Assembly: GCF_902150035.1 (NCBI RefSeq)
Contig: NZ_LR597502.1
Location: 62,001-126,000, forward strand
DNA: 64,000 bases
Origin: Enorma burkinafasonensis
Lineage (GTDB): Bacteria; Actinomycetota; Coriobacteriia; Coriobacteriales; Coriobacteriaceae
Reading direction: 5' to 3'
The position numbers were made by a program, and so were the translations under genes. The notes below the pieces were generated by a model, which saw only the letters and a program-made list of their open reading frames with translations, did not search any database and was not told where the DNA came from. This document shows, one piece after another, positions 1 to 8,170 of the stretch. Every line of letters starts with the position of its first letter. The stretch's first letter is position 1.

Positions 1-735
1 GTGCAGGAGCATGTTGGTGACGCATAGCAGATAGGGCAGCTGTTTCTTTTCAACGCCGTAGATAGAGTGCGTGTAGAGCTCCTGGTCGGCCGGCGTTTTC
101 ACCTGCTCCGCGAGAATCTTGAGTGCGCTCGTGAGGAAACCTCCGGTGCCACAGGCGAAGTCGGCGACGCGCTCACCGAGCCTCGGAGCGAGCGCCTGCG
201 CCATGAAGTCCGTGACGGCGCGCGGTGTGTAGAACTCGCCCGCGTTGCCAGCCGATTGGAGATCCTTGAGGATTGTTTCGTAGATCTCGCCGAAGGCGTG
301 GCGCTCCTTGTACTCGGTGAAGTCCACGGCGTTATCTATCTCGTTGACTACCTGGCGCAGGAGGATGCCGTCCTTCATATAGTTGTTTGCGTCGGTGAAG
401 GCCGCCTTTACCACGACTTGCCGTAGAGGAGCGTTGGGCGAGAGCTCGAGATTGGGCAGCGTCTTGAACAGGTCGTTGTTCACGAAGTCGAGAAGCGCAT
501 CGCCGGTGAGGGCCTTGCCGTCCTTATGGTCTACCGCCCAGCTGTGCCACCGCAGTCTCTCGGGGATGATCGACTCATAGGAGTCGTCGTGGAACTCCCA
601 CTCTTCCTCCTTGGCATCGTAGATTTTGAGAAAGAACAGCCAAGTCATCTGTTCGATGCGCTGGGCGTCGCCGTTGATGCCTGCATCCTTGCGCATGATG
701 TTCTGAAGGGTCTTAACAAGAGTTCCGAGGGCCAT
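1..735 (-). CDS. hsdM: Type I restriction-modification methyltransferase HsdM, N-terminal part (partial at window edge)
   Basis: The frame reads from an ATG at 735 to the first base of the window without a stop, giving the first 245 residues of a protein that continues to the left. HsdM is the N6-adenine methyltransferase of a type I system; it works in a complex with HsdS and HsdR. Residues 1-140 match the helical HsdM N-terminal domain. The AdoMet-binding region follows, with EFYTPR at about 167-172 and DFACGTGGFL at about 192-201. The usual family sequence is DPACGTGGFL, so a Phe replaces the Pro. It lies 18 bases downstream of hsdR on the same strand, so the two are probably one operon; hsdS is expected beyond the left edge. 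Confidence 0.93.
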   Translation of the reverse strand, partial: MALGTLVKTLQNIMRKDAGINGDAQRIEQMTWLFFLKIYDAKEEEWEFHDDSYESIIPERLRWHSWAVDHKDGKALTGDALLDFVNNDLFKTLPNLELSPNAPLRQVVVKAAFTDANNYMKDGILLRQVVNEIDNAVDFTEYKERHAFGEIYETILKDLQSAGNAGEFYTPRAVTDFMAQALAPRLGERVADFACGTGGFLTSALKILAEQVKTPADQELYTHSIYGVEKKQLPYLLCVTNMLLH

Positions 736-753
736 GTAGCGCTCTGCCTTTCG

Positions 754-3078
754 CTATGCGACGTAGAGCTCGTTCTCGAGCTTGCGGGTCGCCTGAATGT
801 ATTCCTGTTTTCCGCCAAACGCCTTGACGATCTTCATCGGGCTCCCGAAGCGGCGGAACTCCTCCAAGTCGAGCACGCGGGTGTCGTCGAGATCAACAAG
901 GTTGGAGGTCGCGAACTTGTCGAGAAGCGTCTCAAGGACCTCGCGAGCCACTCCCGAGTACTCGTAGAGGATGCCTTTTTTCTTGACGTTGTTTGCGCGC
1001 TCGCTCCGGGTGAGCGGCTTCTGGTCGTAGGCGATGTGACAGATGAGGTCGAAGTCGCTCATCTGGTCCTGCCCGGACTCTCGGCGCAGCTCATCGAGAA
1101 AGACGCCGTGGGCGCGCAGCTCGTCGATGATGGCCTGCTTCCGGTCCTCGGCGCTCCATGCGACGAGGAAGTGATCGAGGGTGTCAAACTCGCCGAGAAT
1201 GTTTTTACGCGTGTAGTCCTTTAAGCTCTCCGTCACGAGCTGGCCGTCGGAGGAATAGTATTCCACACGCTCTGAAACGATATGGACATCCACGCCGTGG
1301 ACGTGATACTTGATGCGTTTCTTCTCGGCATCGCCGCCCGGGCCGTCGGGCCAATCGGGAGGTGGCGTCACGTCGGGAGGGGAGTCGGGTTTATCCTCAT
1401 CGGGTACCATGGGCCCGTCGGGCGCCGGCTCGAAGATCACGGCGGGTTCCCCGTCGAAGTCGGGGTCGGCGAAGAGGCGCGACGCATCTCGGAAGTCGAG
1501 GATGGTGAAATAGCGCTTATCGTATTCCTCACATATGCGCGTGCCACGTCCGACAATCTGCTTGAACTCGGTCATGCCGTGCTCGCCGAACTTGTTGTCG
1601 AGCACGACGACCTTGCACGTCTTGCAGTTCACGCCCGTGGTGAGGAGCTTGGAGGTGGTGACGATGGTCGGGAACCGCTCGTCGGGGCCAATGAAGTTGT
1701 CGAGCTGTGCCTTGCCCTCTTTGTCGTCCCCCGTGATTTTCATCACGTAGGTCGGGTGGTCCTTGACGATGTCGGCGTTCTCGTTGACGAGCGCCCTGCG
1801 CATGTTCTCTGCATGCTCGATGTCAACGCAGAACACGATGGTCTTTGCGTAGCGGTCGGTTTCCTTGAGGAACTGCGTGATCTTCTTGGCAACCTGCTCG
1901 TTTCTCTCCTTGATGACGATCTCGCTGTCGAAGTCCTGCTTCTCATAGACCCGGTCGGGAAGCTCCTCGCCCCGGTCGTCGATCTTTCCGGCTTCGGGGC
2001 GGTATCCGTAGACGTCCACGTTCATCTTGGGTCGGATGACCTTGTAAGGGGCGAGGAACCCATCCTCGATACCCTGCTTGAGTGAGTAGGTATAGACGGG
2101 CTCTCCGAAGTAAGTGATGTTCGAAACGTCCTTTGTCTCCTTGGGTGTTGCGGTCATGCCGATTTGGATGGCGCAGTCGAAGTACTCGAGAATCTTGCGC
2201 CAGGCGGAGTCTGCCGCTGCGCTTCCCCGATGGCACTCGTCGACGATGATTAGGTCGAAGAACTCGCGATCGAACTCACGGAAGATCTCCTCGCCCTTCT
2301 CGCCCACGAGCTGCTGATAAAGCGAGAAATAGATTTCGTACGCGGGGTCGAGCTTTCTGTTCTCGACCTTAGTGGTTACCTTCTTGAGCGGCTTGAAGTC
2401 GCCGTCGATGGTTTGGTCAACGAGGATGTTACGGTCGGCGAGATAGAGAACCTTGGCGACCTCGGTCGTCATACGCAGACGATGGACGATTTGGAAGGCG
2501 GTGAAGGTCTTGCCTGTGCCCGTCGCCATAACGAGGAGGATGCGATCCTGTCCCCGCGCAATCGCCTCAAGGGTCTTGTTCACGGCGTTCCGCTGGTAGT
2601 AACGCGGAGCGTTCCCGCTGTGCTCCTGGTAATAGGGGGCGGTAACAATTTCCTGGGCATGCTCGTGCTCCAGCCCCTTAGCCTTCGAGTAACGTCCCCA
2701 AAGCTCTTCGGGTGTTGGAAACTCGTCCATGGCAAGGCCGCGCTCCTTGCCAGTGAGGAAGTCGTGCTCGATGAAGCCCTTTCCATTTGTGCTATAGGCA
2801 AAGGGAACGTTGAGAGCTTGGGCGTATCCCATGCCCTGTTGAAGGCCTGCCGAGATCGTATGCTCGGTGTCCTTAGCCTCGACTATGGCGATGGGGATGT
2901 TGGGGGCGTACATGAGGAGGTAGTCGGCTTTCTTCCTTTCCTTGCGAGTCACGAAGTTACCGCGCACGATGATCTCGCCGTCGGTGAAGTAGTACTCGGT
3001 AAAAACCTGTCGATCTCTGTCCCACGACTTCATGATCGCAGGATCTATGAGTTTCAATCTTGTGTCTGATTCGTTCAT
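754..3078 (-). CDS. hsdR: Type I restriction enzyme R subunit HsdR
   Basis: 774 residues from ATG at 3078. This subunit translocates DNA and cuts it when the site is unmethylated. An N-terminal PD-(D/E)xK nuclease is visible with D52 and E67-A-K69. The superfamily 2 helicase motor follows: Walker A ATGTGKT at 185-191, DECH at 280-283, TATP at 309-312, and a motif VI-like QIVGRGTR further on. The C-terminus is a helical region presumed to contact HsdM. The length suits the shorter EcoR124/EcoAI-like HsdR families. No strong Shine-Dalgarno is seen before the ATG. The gene is intact and is followed by hsdM on the same strand. Confidence 0.95.
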   Translation of the reverse strand: MNESDTRLKLIDPAIMKSWDRDRQVFTEYYFTDGEIIVRGNFVTRKERKKADYLLMYAPNIPIAIVEAKDTEHTISAGLQQGMGYAQALNVPFAYSTNGKGFIEHDFLTGKERGLAMDEFPTPEELWGRYSKAKGLEHEHAQEIVTAPYYQEHSGNAPRYYQRNAVNKTLEAIARGQDRILLVMATGTGKTFTAFQIVHRLRMTTEVAKVLYLADRNILVDQTIDGDFKPLKKVTTKVENRKLDPAYEIYFSLYQQLVGEKGEEIFREFDREFFDLIIVDECHRGSAAADSAWRKILEYFDCAIQIGMTATPKETKDVSNITYFGEPVYTYSLKQGIEDGFLAPYKVIRPKMNVDVYGYRPEAGKIDDRGEELPDRVYEKQDFDSEIVIKERNEQVAKKITQFLKETDRYAKTIVFCVDIEHAENMRRALVNENADIVKDHPTYVMKITGDDKEGKAQLDNFIGPDERFPTIVTTSKLLTTGVNCKTCKVVVLDNKFGEHGMTEFKQIVGRGTRICEEYDKRYFTILDFRDASRLFADPDFDGEPAVIFEPAPDGPMVPDEDKPDSPPDVTPPPDWPDGPGGDAEKKRIKYHVHGVDVHIVSERVEYYSSDGQLVTESLKDYTRKNILGEFDTLDHFLVAWSAEDRKQAIIDELRAHGVFLDELRRESGQDQMSDFDLICHIAYDQKPLTRSERANNVKKKGILYEYSGVAREVLETLLDKFATSNLVDLDDTRVLDLEEFRRFGSPMKIVKAFGGKQEYIQATRKLENELYVA

Positions 3079-3189
3079 AGGTGACGCGCCCTTCGAAACA
3101 GCGACACATTTCGCGAGCCCTACACGTTGAGTCTATCATTACGTGTTGTAGTAGAGTCCGAATTGGTGGTCCGCGGGCTTCGCCGAAGT

Positions 3190-4062
3190 GCATCGAGGAG
3201 ACGCCCGGTGCCGATAGCTATGACGAGGTCTTCGACGAGTTCCTCCGCAACTGGCCCACGGTCATCAACGCCCCAGCCAGCACACCACTCGCGACGTGTA
3301 CTGCCTGTTCAAGCGTCATGTGACCGACAACGGGTCCGACAGGCCCGGACAGATGGCAAACCTCCTCAAGGTGATCCGTCGCTTTGCCGGGCATTACGTC
3401 TGCATTACTGATGGTGCCTGTGAGGATAAGGAGCTCCGCGTTCTTCTCGCCCGCATACGTGCGCTCGATATCTCCGTGGTGAACCCGCTACTCATGTCCT
3501 TCTTTGAAGACCTATGTCAGCGGCCCCTCCTCACATGACGACTTTGTCTCCATGCTAAGGTCCGCGGAGAGCTATCTTTTCTGCTGAACCGTGCGTGACA
3601 CCGCGACGAACAGTCTGAACAAGTTCTCCTCGTCCGGGATTGCGCGGCTGAACGTGGTGAGGGCGACGGCGGCAACATCCGCGAGACTTACGAGGCTATC
3701 CTCTTGGGCGAGGAGGGGCGGCGCGGCGCATACCGAGCGATGCGGAGTTTGAGCGGGCGCTCAGGACGCGCGACTGCTACGCGTTCAAGAGGGGCTTCAA
3801 CCTGCTCACCACGATCGAGAACAGCTGGCACGCGAAGGGCCTGCTGGGCTTCTCGGGTGGCTCCTTCTCCATCGAGCACATCATGCCGCAGAACGCACTC
3901 GACAGTGTGGAGTGGCGCGAGATGCTCGGGGACGACTGTGAGCACGTCTACGAAGAGCTCATCAACACGCTGGGCAACCTCACGCCTACGGCGTACAACC
4001 CCGAGCTCTCGGATGCGCCCTTTGCGGAGAAGAAGGCGCATCTTAAAGGGGGTCAACAGGTT
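3190..4062 (+). pseudogene. Decayed DUF262/DUF1524 (GmrSD-like) modification-dependent nuclease gene
   Basis: Pieces of one protein can be read across several frames. Near 3220-3320 there is YDEVFDEFLRNWP. At about 3296-3520 there is FKRHVTDN, then a helical stretch ending in NPLLMSFFEDL. At 3567-3620 there is ESYLF, an in-frame TGA stop at 3585-3587, then TNSLNKF. From 3730 one open frame carries a DUF1524 HNH-like end, with SIEHIMPQ, INTLGNLTPTAYN and FAEKK. These are characteristic of DUF262/DUF1524 type IV restriction proteins. The frame then runs into unrelated sequence, so the 3' end is lost as well. At least two frameshifts, a stop and a truncated end make it non-functional. It lies next to the type I locus, as expected for a defence island. 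Confidence 0.8.
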
Positions 4063-4067
4063 TGCTG

Positions 4068-4103
4068 TTGCGGGCCGGAACGCGTGAGGGCCCCGGCCCG
4101 CAA
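4068..4103 (-). terminator. GC-rich hairpin downstream of the SDR gene
   Basis: An 11-bp perfect inverted repeat (4068-4078 and 4093-4103) with a 14-base loop lies just past the stop of the SDR gene on the minus strand. No T-run follows on that strand, so it may be a weak or factor-assisted terminator rather than a classical intrinsic one. Confidence 0.45.
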
Positions 4104-4114
4104 CGCGCGGCTCC

Positions 4115-5005
4115 TTAGGACGCCTGTTTTGCGAGCATCTTCTGGAAGAACTTGGTGTTGTAGAGGGGGAGCGCAGCCGGAACGTCGAGCTGGTTCTTTG
4201 CCATGCCCAGGACCTTCTCTCCGTTGTGTCCCATGTCGGCGATGAACATGAGTCCTGAGACGAAGCTCGCCATATCGGAACCGAGATACACGATGGGGTC
4301 TGCCATCTCACGCGACGTGGCAAGGCGCCCGATGGCCCCGTTCTCCTTGAGGAGCTTGTCGGCGCCGCCCGCCATTTTCTCGAACTCTGCCTTCATGCCC
4401 GTGTCGGTCGACCCGGGCAGCACGGCGTTGACGCGAATGCCGCGGCTGCCGTACTCGACCGCCTTGAGCGTCGTGTAATAGTTCATGGCGCGCTTGGAGA
4501 GCGTGTAGGCCATGATGCCGACGCCGTTTCTCGGCGAGACGCGCTTCATGAAGGCGACCATCTCGTCCCAGGTGGCGCAATCCATGATCTTCACGTACTC
4601 GCGCTTCCACTTCTCCCACATAAGGCCGCCCGTCGAGGTCACGTAGACGATGGCTCCGCCCGCGGCCATGCGCTTATCGAGATGGGTATCGGTGATGTAC
4701 TTGTTGGCGATGAAATTGACCGTGAAGGTGGTCCAGTAGTCGGTCTTCGCGCCCGAGAGGCCGGCTACACCGAAGAAGCAGTCGATATGGCTCGGGATCG
4801 CGGTAAACGCCTCGTCGATGCTTTGCTTGTTGGAAAGGTCGCACGTGAGGAACGCCTTCGATCCGGGAAGCTCGACGATGTTTCTGTCGAGTGCGTACAC
4901 CTCGGCACCGAGCTCGATGAGCAGCTCGCAGGTCGCCTTGCCCATGCCGCTTGCCGCTCCGGTAACCACGCACGTCTTGCCCTGATATCCCAGCAGATCG
5001 TTCAA
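4115..5005 (-). CDS. Short-chain dehydrogenase/reductase, possibly a hydroxysteroid dehydrogenase
   Basis: 296 residues from a TTG start at 5005. The TTG is preceded at good spacing by AAGGAGGG. The frame stays open further upstream, but that part overlaps the divergent TetR gene and has no family signal. The Rossmann motif TGAASGMG is at 15-22, an Asp at residue 40 ends beta strand 2 (suggesting NAD rather than NADP), and the catalytic Ser124, Tyr167 and Lys171 are present. A longer than usual segment lies between the catalytic Ser and Tyr. The layout resembles 3-alpha-hydroxysteroid and related alcohol dehydrogenases of gut bacteria, but the substrate cannot be read from sequence. The divergent TetR-type gene is its likely regulator. 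Confidence 0.85.
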   Translation of the reverse strand: MNDLLGYQGKTCVVTGAASGMGKATCELLIELGAEVYALDRNIVELPGSKAFLTCDLSNKQSIDEAFTAIPSHIDCFFGVAGLSGAKTDYWTTFTVNFIANKYITDTHLDKRMAAGGAIVYVTSTGGLMWEKWKREYVKIMDCATWDEMVAFMKRVSPRNGVGIMAYTLSKRAMNYYTTLKAVEYGSRGIRVNAVLPGSTDTGMKAEFEKMAGGADKLLKENGAIGRLATSREMADPIVYLGSDMASFVSGLMFIADMGHNGEKVLGMAKNQLDVPAALPLYNTKFFQKMLAKQAS

Positions 5006-5110
5006 GATGCCCTCCTTCGAAATGAGACAAATGTATATTGACCATAGGGCAGGGCTCCCCCGCGGGTAGGTGGCGGTGGGCAAAATGAGACAGAAGGGGC
5101 GAGTATTCTC
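5006..5110. promoter_or_regulatory. Divergent promoter region with 10-bp direct repeats
   Basis: The sequence aaatgagaca occurs at 5020-5029 and again at 5083-5092, in the same orientation and 63 bp apart (about six helical turns). One copy lies close to each divergent gene. This is a candidate binding site for the TetR-family protein, although TetR operators are usually palindromic and no good palindrome was found. An AT-rich TATACA-like stretch on the minus strand near 5030-5040 could be the -10 of the SDR promoter. Confidence 0.4.
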
Positions 5111-5614
5111 ATGAGACGGAGCTATGTGAAAGAGAGCCTTACCCAAGCGTTGCTGCGCCTGCTCGAACGAAAGCGTTTGGACGAGATCAGCGTGAGCGAG
5201 CTTGTCGCGGAGGCGGGGGTGTCGCGCGCGTCGTTCTACCGGAATTTCATCTCCATTCGGGATATCGCCGACAGATTCGTCGCCGATCGGTTCGCCGAGC
5301 TCTTCGCTCGCAACACCATGACAGCTAAGAACGTATCCCAAGTTGTCGAGTGGATCTTCCAAGGGATTTATTCATATAGACGCGAGTTCACGGTGCTGTA
5401 TCGAAGAGGCCTGCTTGCCGGGTTGGACGATCTGTTCTATGTGTGGACTGTTGAGCAGATCGAGCGCTTGGGGGTTCTCAACAACCGCTACCAACCTCAT
5501 TACTTCGCGGGCGCTTCGTCCGCTTTGGTGAAGGCGTGGATAGGATACGGCTTTGAGGAGAGTCCGTGCGAGATGGCGCGCATTTTCGCCCGGTCGCTGG
5601 AGGGGTATCTCTAG
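5111..5614 (+). CDS. TetR/AcrR-family transcriptional regulator
   Basis: 167 residues starting at ATG 5111. Residues 1-50 form a TetR-type helix-turn-helix, with VSELVAEAGVSRASFYRNF as the recognition segment. The remaining helical part is a typical ligand-binding and dimerisation domain. It is divergent from the SDR gene with 105 bases between starts, the usual arrangement for a local repressor whose ligand is related to the enzyme's substrate. The ligand is not predictable. Confidence 0.88.
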   Translation: MRRSYVKESLTQALLRLLERKRLDEISVSELVAEAGVSRASFYRNFISIRDIADRFVADRFAELFARNTMTAKNVSQVVEWIFQGIYSYRREFTVLYRRGLLAGLDDLFYVWTVEQIERLGVLNNRYQPHYFAGASSALVKAWIGYGFEESPCEMARIFARSLEGYL

Positions 5615-5811
5615 GAAAACAACCTCTCGCCGGCGTGTGCCGAGCGGCTCCGGGGGCTCGGTCTCGATGAACCAGTGGTCCTCAAGATAATCGCGGATGT
5701 AGACCCCTTGCTGCTTGCTTTGCGCTGCTCGCGAAATAGATGATGTGCGAGCCCGCGAGCGACTGCTCGCGAATAGGGGTGCCCGGACCAGGGTGCCTCC
5801 TCGAGGACGGG

Positions 5812-5924
5812 GTTAGGTGCAGTCGATTTCGCGTTAGGTGCAAATGGTCTGAGAAAAAACTCGAGGGCGCCTGAGATGTCCCTGCTGGTTTGCACCTAAC
5901 GCGAAAAGAGGCGCACCCAACGGG
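5812..5924. repeat. Intergenic element 1: 18-bp inverted repeat plus flanking partial copies
   Basis: A perfect 18-bp inverted repeat occupies 5827-5844 and 5889-5906 around a 44-base centre. Its core word gttaggtgca occurs once more outside the left arm (5812-5821, 20 bp away), and a degenerate copy (cgcacccaacggg) follows the right arm near 5912-5924. Similar designs with different words occur at 26906-27020 and 29519-29615. Function is unknown; a folded RNA, a protein-binding array or a mobile-element remnant are all possible. Confidence 0.6.
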
Positions 5925-6025
5925 AAAAGGGGGGCGCGGAACGGGGGATGCGGGGTCCCGCGCTGCGGGGGAGAGGCCTGCCATGACCGCATCAAATATG
6001 GAGATAGGCGGGTATGGAGATTCTG

Positions 6026-6055
6026 CTGGCATTTCGCACGCGAGACGCGTATCAT
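6026..6055 (+). promoter_or_regulatory. Possible promoter for the truncated spc operon
   Basis: A CTGGCA (6026-6031) and TATCAT (6050-6055) are separated by 18 bases, about 140 bases upstream of rplE. The -35 matches consensus at four of six positions. It is the best sigma-70-like candidate found in the gap and would be needed if rplE is really the first gene of its transcript. Confidence 0.35.
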
Positions 6056-6191
6056 ACCGACCTGTATTGACCGGCTCCTGTCGGCTATTCGTCATGCCCC
6101 GGGGCAGCCATCCCGGGACGCGGCGCGGCAGGAGGCACGAGGACAACCCAGTGTGGCCAAGCCCCGTGCTTAAAACCCCAAAGGAGTTGAC

Positions 6192-6749
6192 ATGGCTGAG
6201 GAGAAGTACGTCCCGCGTCTCAAGACCAAGTACCAGAACGAGGTCCGCAAGCAGCTGCAGGACAAGTTCCAGTACAAGAACGTCATGATGATCCCGAAGA
6301 TCGAGAAGATCGTCGTGAACATGGGTGTCGGCGAGGCCGCCACCGATTCCAAGGCTATCGACGGCGCCGTGCGCGACCTGCGCGCCATCACCGGCCAGCA
6401 GCCGATGGTCACCCGCGCCCGCAAGTCCATCGCGTCCTTCCGCCTGCGCGCCGGCATGCCGATCGGCGCCAAGGTCACCCTGCGCGGCGACCGTATGTGG
6501 GAGTTCCTCGACCGCCTCACCGCCGTCGCGATCCCCCGTATCCGCGACTTCCGCGGCATCTCGCCCAAGAGCTTCGACGGCCGCGGCAACTTCTCCATGG
6601 GCGTGACCGAGCAGCTCATCTTCCCCGAGATCGATTTCGATTCCGTGGACCACACCCGCGGTATGGACATCACCATCGTCACCACCGCCCAGACCGACGA
6701 AGAGGGCCGCGCCCTGCTCGACGGTTTCGGCTTCCCGTTCAAGAAGTAA
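6192..6749 (+). CDS. rplE: 50S ribosomal protein L5
   Basis: 185 residues from ATG 6192, with AAAGGAG upstream. L5 binds 5S rRNA in the central protuberance of the large subunit. [13 protein letters not shown] near residue 38 and the [10 protein letters not shown] segment near the end are typical. The length is standard. It is the first ribosomal gene of the window; rplX, normally immediately upstream, is absent, so transcription must start from a local promoter or read in from elsewhere. Confidence 0.98.
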   Translation: MAEEKYVPRLKTKYQNEVRKQLQDKFQYKNVMMIPKIEKIVVNMGVGEAATDSKAIDGAVRDLRAITGQQPMVTRARKSIASFRLRAGMPIGAKVTLRGDRMWEFLDRLTAVAIPRIRDFRGISPKSFDGRGNFSMGVTEQLIFPEIDFDSVDHTRGMDITIVTTAQTDEEGRALLDGFGFPFKK

Positions 6750-6767
6750 CTTTTTGCCTCGCACCCG

Positions 6768-6792
6768 GGCGGCGGGCACCGAGCCCGCCGCC
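6768..6792 (+). other. Hairpin between rplE and rpsZ
   Basis: A perfect 10-bp GC stem (6768-6777 with 6783-6792) closes a 5-base loop in the 78-base gap between the two genes. A T-run precedes it instead of following it, so it does not look like an intrinsic terminator. It could be an RNA-processing or attenuation structure. Confidence 0.5.
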
Positions 6793-6827
6793 TGCGGGGC
6801 ATGTGGATATCTACGTAAGGAGGAAAT

Positions 6828-7013
6828 GTGGCTAAGAAATCGATGATCGCCAAGCAGCAGCGTGAGCCGAAGTTCTCGACGCGCGCGTACACCCGTTGCC
6901 AGCGTTGCGGCCGTCCGCATTCGGTCTACCGCAAGTTCGGCCTGTGCCGTGTCTGCTTCCGCGAGCTGGCGCTCAAAGGCGAGCTTCCCGGCATCAAGAA
7001 GGCCAGCTGGTAA
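6828..7013 (+). CDS. rpsZ: 30S ribosomal protein S14, zinc-binding type Z
   Basis: 61 residues from GTG 6828, preceded by AAGGAGG. This short S14 form carries a zinc ribbon with Cys24-x2-Cys27 and Cys40-x2-Cys43, so it is the zinc-dependent type and not the longer cysteine-free one. It is a 16S rRNA-binding protein of the small-subunit head. Its place between rplE and rpsH is canonical. Confidence 0.97.
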   Translation: MAKKSMIAKQQREPKFSTRAYTRCQRCGRPHSVYRKFGLCRVCFRELALKGELPGIKKASW

Positions 7014-7133
7014 GTCACTGCCAGTGTCCGGGTAGTGCAGCCCGGGCAGGGAAGAGCGTGCACGGCAGGCTCGACCGCTATGGGTGGCCGAGGACCGGTT
7101 GCACGAGTTCATCTAGAACGAAGGAGAATCTGC

Positions 7134-7532
7134 ATGAACCTCACTGACCCGATCGCAGACATGCTTACGCGTATCCGTAACGCGAATGCTGCGAACAAGG
7201 CCACGGTCTCGATGCCGAGCAGCAAGAAGCTCGTCGAGATCGCGCGCGTTCTGTATGAAGAGGGCTACATCGAGAGCTACACCGTCGAGGATACGGTGCC
7301 TCAGAAGACCCTCGACATCACCCTTAAGTACGGCCCCAAGAAGCAGAAGGTCATCTCCGGCATCAAGCGCATCTCCAAGCCCGGTCTGCGCAAGTACGCC
7401 GGCGTCGGCGACCTTCCCCGCGTGCGCGGTGGTCTTGGCACCGCCATCGTTTCCACCAGCAAGGGCGTCATGGCCGACCGCGACTGCCGCAAGGCCGGCG
7501 TCGGCGGCGAGATCGTCGCGTTCGTCTGGTAA
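7134..7532 (+). CDS. rpsH: 30S ribosomal protein S8
   Basis: 132 residues from ATG 7134, with AAGGAG at 7121-7126. The frame is open upstream, but only this ATG has a ribosome binding site and gives the standard N-terminus [17 protein letters not shown]8 binds helix 21 of 16S rRNA and in E. coli represses spc operon translation. A 120-base gap with a small hairpin (CCGGG/CCCGG near 7030-7050) precedes it. Confidence 0.97.
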   Translation: MNLTDPIADMLTRIRNANAANKATVSMPSSKKLVEIARVLYEEGYIESYTVEDTVPQKTLDITLKYGPKKQKVISGIKRISKPGLRKYAGVGDLPRVRGGLGTAIVSTSKGVMADRDCRKAGVGGEIVAFVW

Positions 7533-7564
7533 GACGACTGGCGAGTAGAAGGAAGGAGAACACC

Positions 7565-8101
7565 GTGTCCCGTATCGGTAAGAAGCCTGTCCAGATTCCC
7601 GCCGGAGTCGACGTGGCAGTCGACGGTTCGCATGTGACCGTCAAGGGCCCCAAGGGCCAGCTCGAGCTTGACATCTACAGCAAGCTCTCCATCTCCATCG
7701 AGGAGAACGTGCTCACCGTGATCCGCCCCGATGACGAGCGCGAGACCCGCGCCCGCCACGGCCTCACGCGCGCGCTCATCCAGAACATGGTCACGGGCGT
7801 GTCCGAGGGCTATACCAAGTCCCTCGAGCTCGCCGGTGTCGGTTACCGCGTGCAGCTCAAGGGCAAGGACCTCGAGCTCTCGCTCGGTTACTCGCATCCC
7901 GTGAACTACCCTGCTCCCGAAGGCATCACCTTCGAGGTGCCCGACAACACGCACATCCACGTGAAGGGCATCGACAAGCAGCAGGTCGGCCAGGTCGCCG
8001 CGGAGATCCGCACCAAGCGTCCGCCGGAGCCCTACAAGGGCAAGGGTATCCACTACGTCGGCGAGCACATCCGCCGCAAGCTCGGCAAGGCCGCCAAGTA
8101 G
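7565..8101 (+). CDS. rplF: 50S ribosomal protein L6
   Basis: 178 residues from GTG 7565, preceded by GGAAGGAG. The N-terminus [14 protein letters not shown] and the C-terminal [12 protein letters not shown] segment are diagnostic. L6 binds 23S rRNA near the sarcin-ricin loop. The length is normal and the gene follows rpsH by 32 bases. Confidence 0.98.
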   Translation: MSRIGKKPVQIPAGVDVAVDGSHVTVKGPKGQLELDIYSKLSISIEENVLTVIRPDDERETRARHGLTRALIQNMVTGVSEGYTKSLELAGVGYRVQLKGKDLELSLGYSHPVNYPAPEGITFEVPDNTHIHVKGIDKQQVGQVAAEIRTKRPPEPYKGKGIHYVGEHIRRKLGKAAK

Positions 8102-8123
8102 TAGGTACGCCCGACTGGTAAGA

Positions 8124-8145
8124 CCAGCACCCCGTCAGGTGCTGG
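8124..8145 (+). other. Hairpin between rplF and rplR
   Basis: An 8-bp perfect stem (ccagcacc 8124-8131 with ggtgctgg 8138-8145) and a 6-base loop lie in the 69-base rplF-rplR gap. No T-run follows. It may be an RNA stability or regulatory structure, like the one after rplE. Confidence 0.45.
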
Positions 8146-8170
8146 CAAGATCCTCTAAGGAGATTCAAGG

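Larger units (their letters stand above)
5615..6191. other. Non-coding gap upstream of rplE, with a decayed coding remnant
   Basis: 577 bases without an intact gene, located where rplX would normally precede rplE; no L24-like coding is visible. On the minus strand between about 5780 and 5620, two overlapping frames give protein-like pieces: REQSLAGSHIIYFASS, then in a shifted frame QGVYIRDYLEDHWFIETEP. This suggests the frameshifted 3' end of an unidentified gene. An inverted-repeat element lies at 5812-5924 and a possible promoter at 6026-6055, both listed separately. The last 100 bases show nothing beyond the rplE ribosome binding site. Confidence 0.5.

Noticed and set aside
5006-5362. N-terminal extension of the SDR by about 119 residues
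   Set aside because: It would overlap the divergent TetR gene on the other strand, has no ribosome binding site and no SDR similarity; the TTG at 5005 has an ideal Shine-Dalgarno.
5682-7112. Long open frame on the minus strand across rplE, rpsZ and the gap
   Set aside because: It is antisense to conserved ribosomal genes; long antisense frames are expected in GC-rich coding DNA. Only the very end near 5700-5780 looked protein-like and is reported as a remnant.
7014-7133. tRNA-like or stable RNA gene in the rpsZ-rpsH gap
   Set aside because: No cloverleaf can be drawn; only a short CCGGG/CCCGG hairpin.
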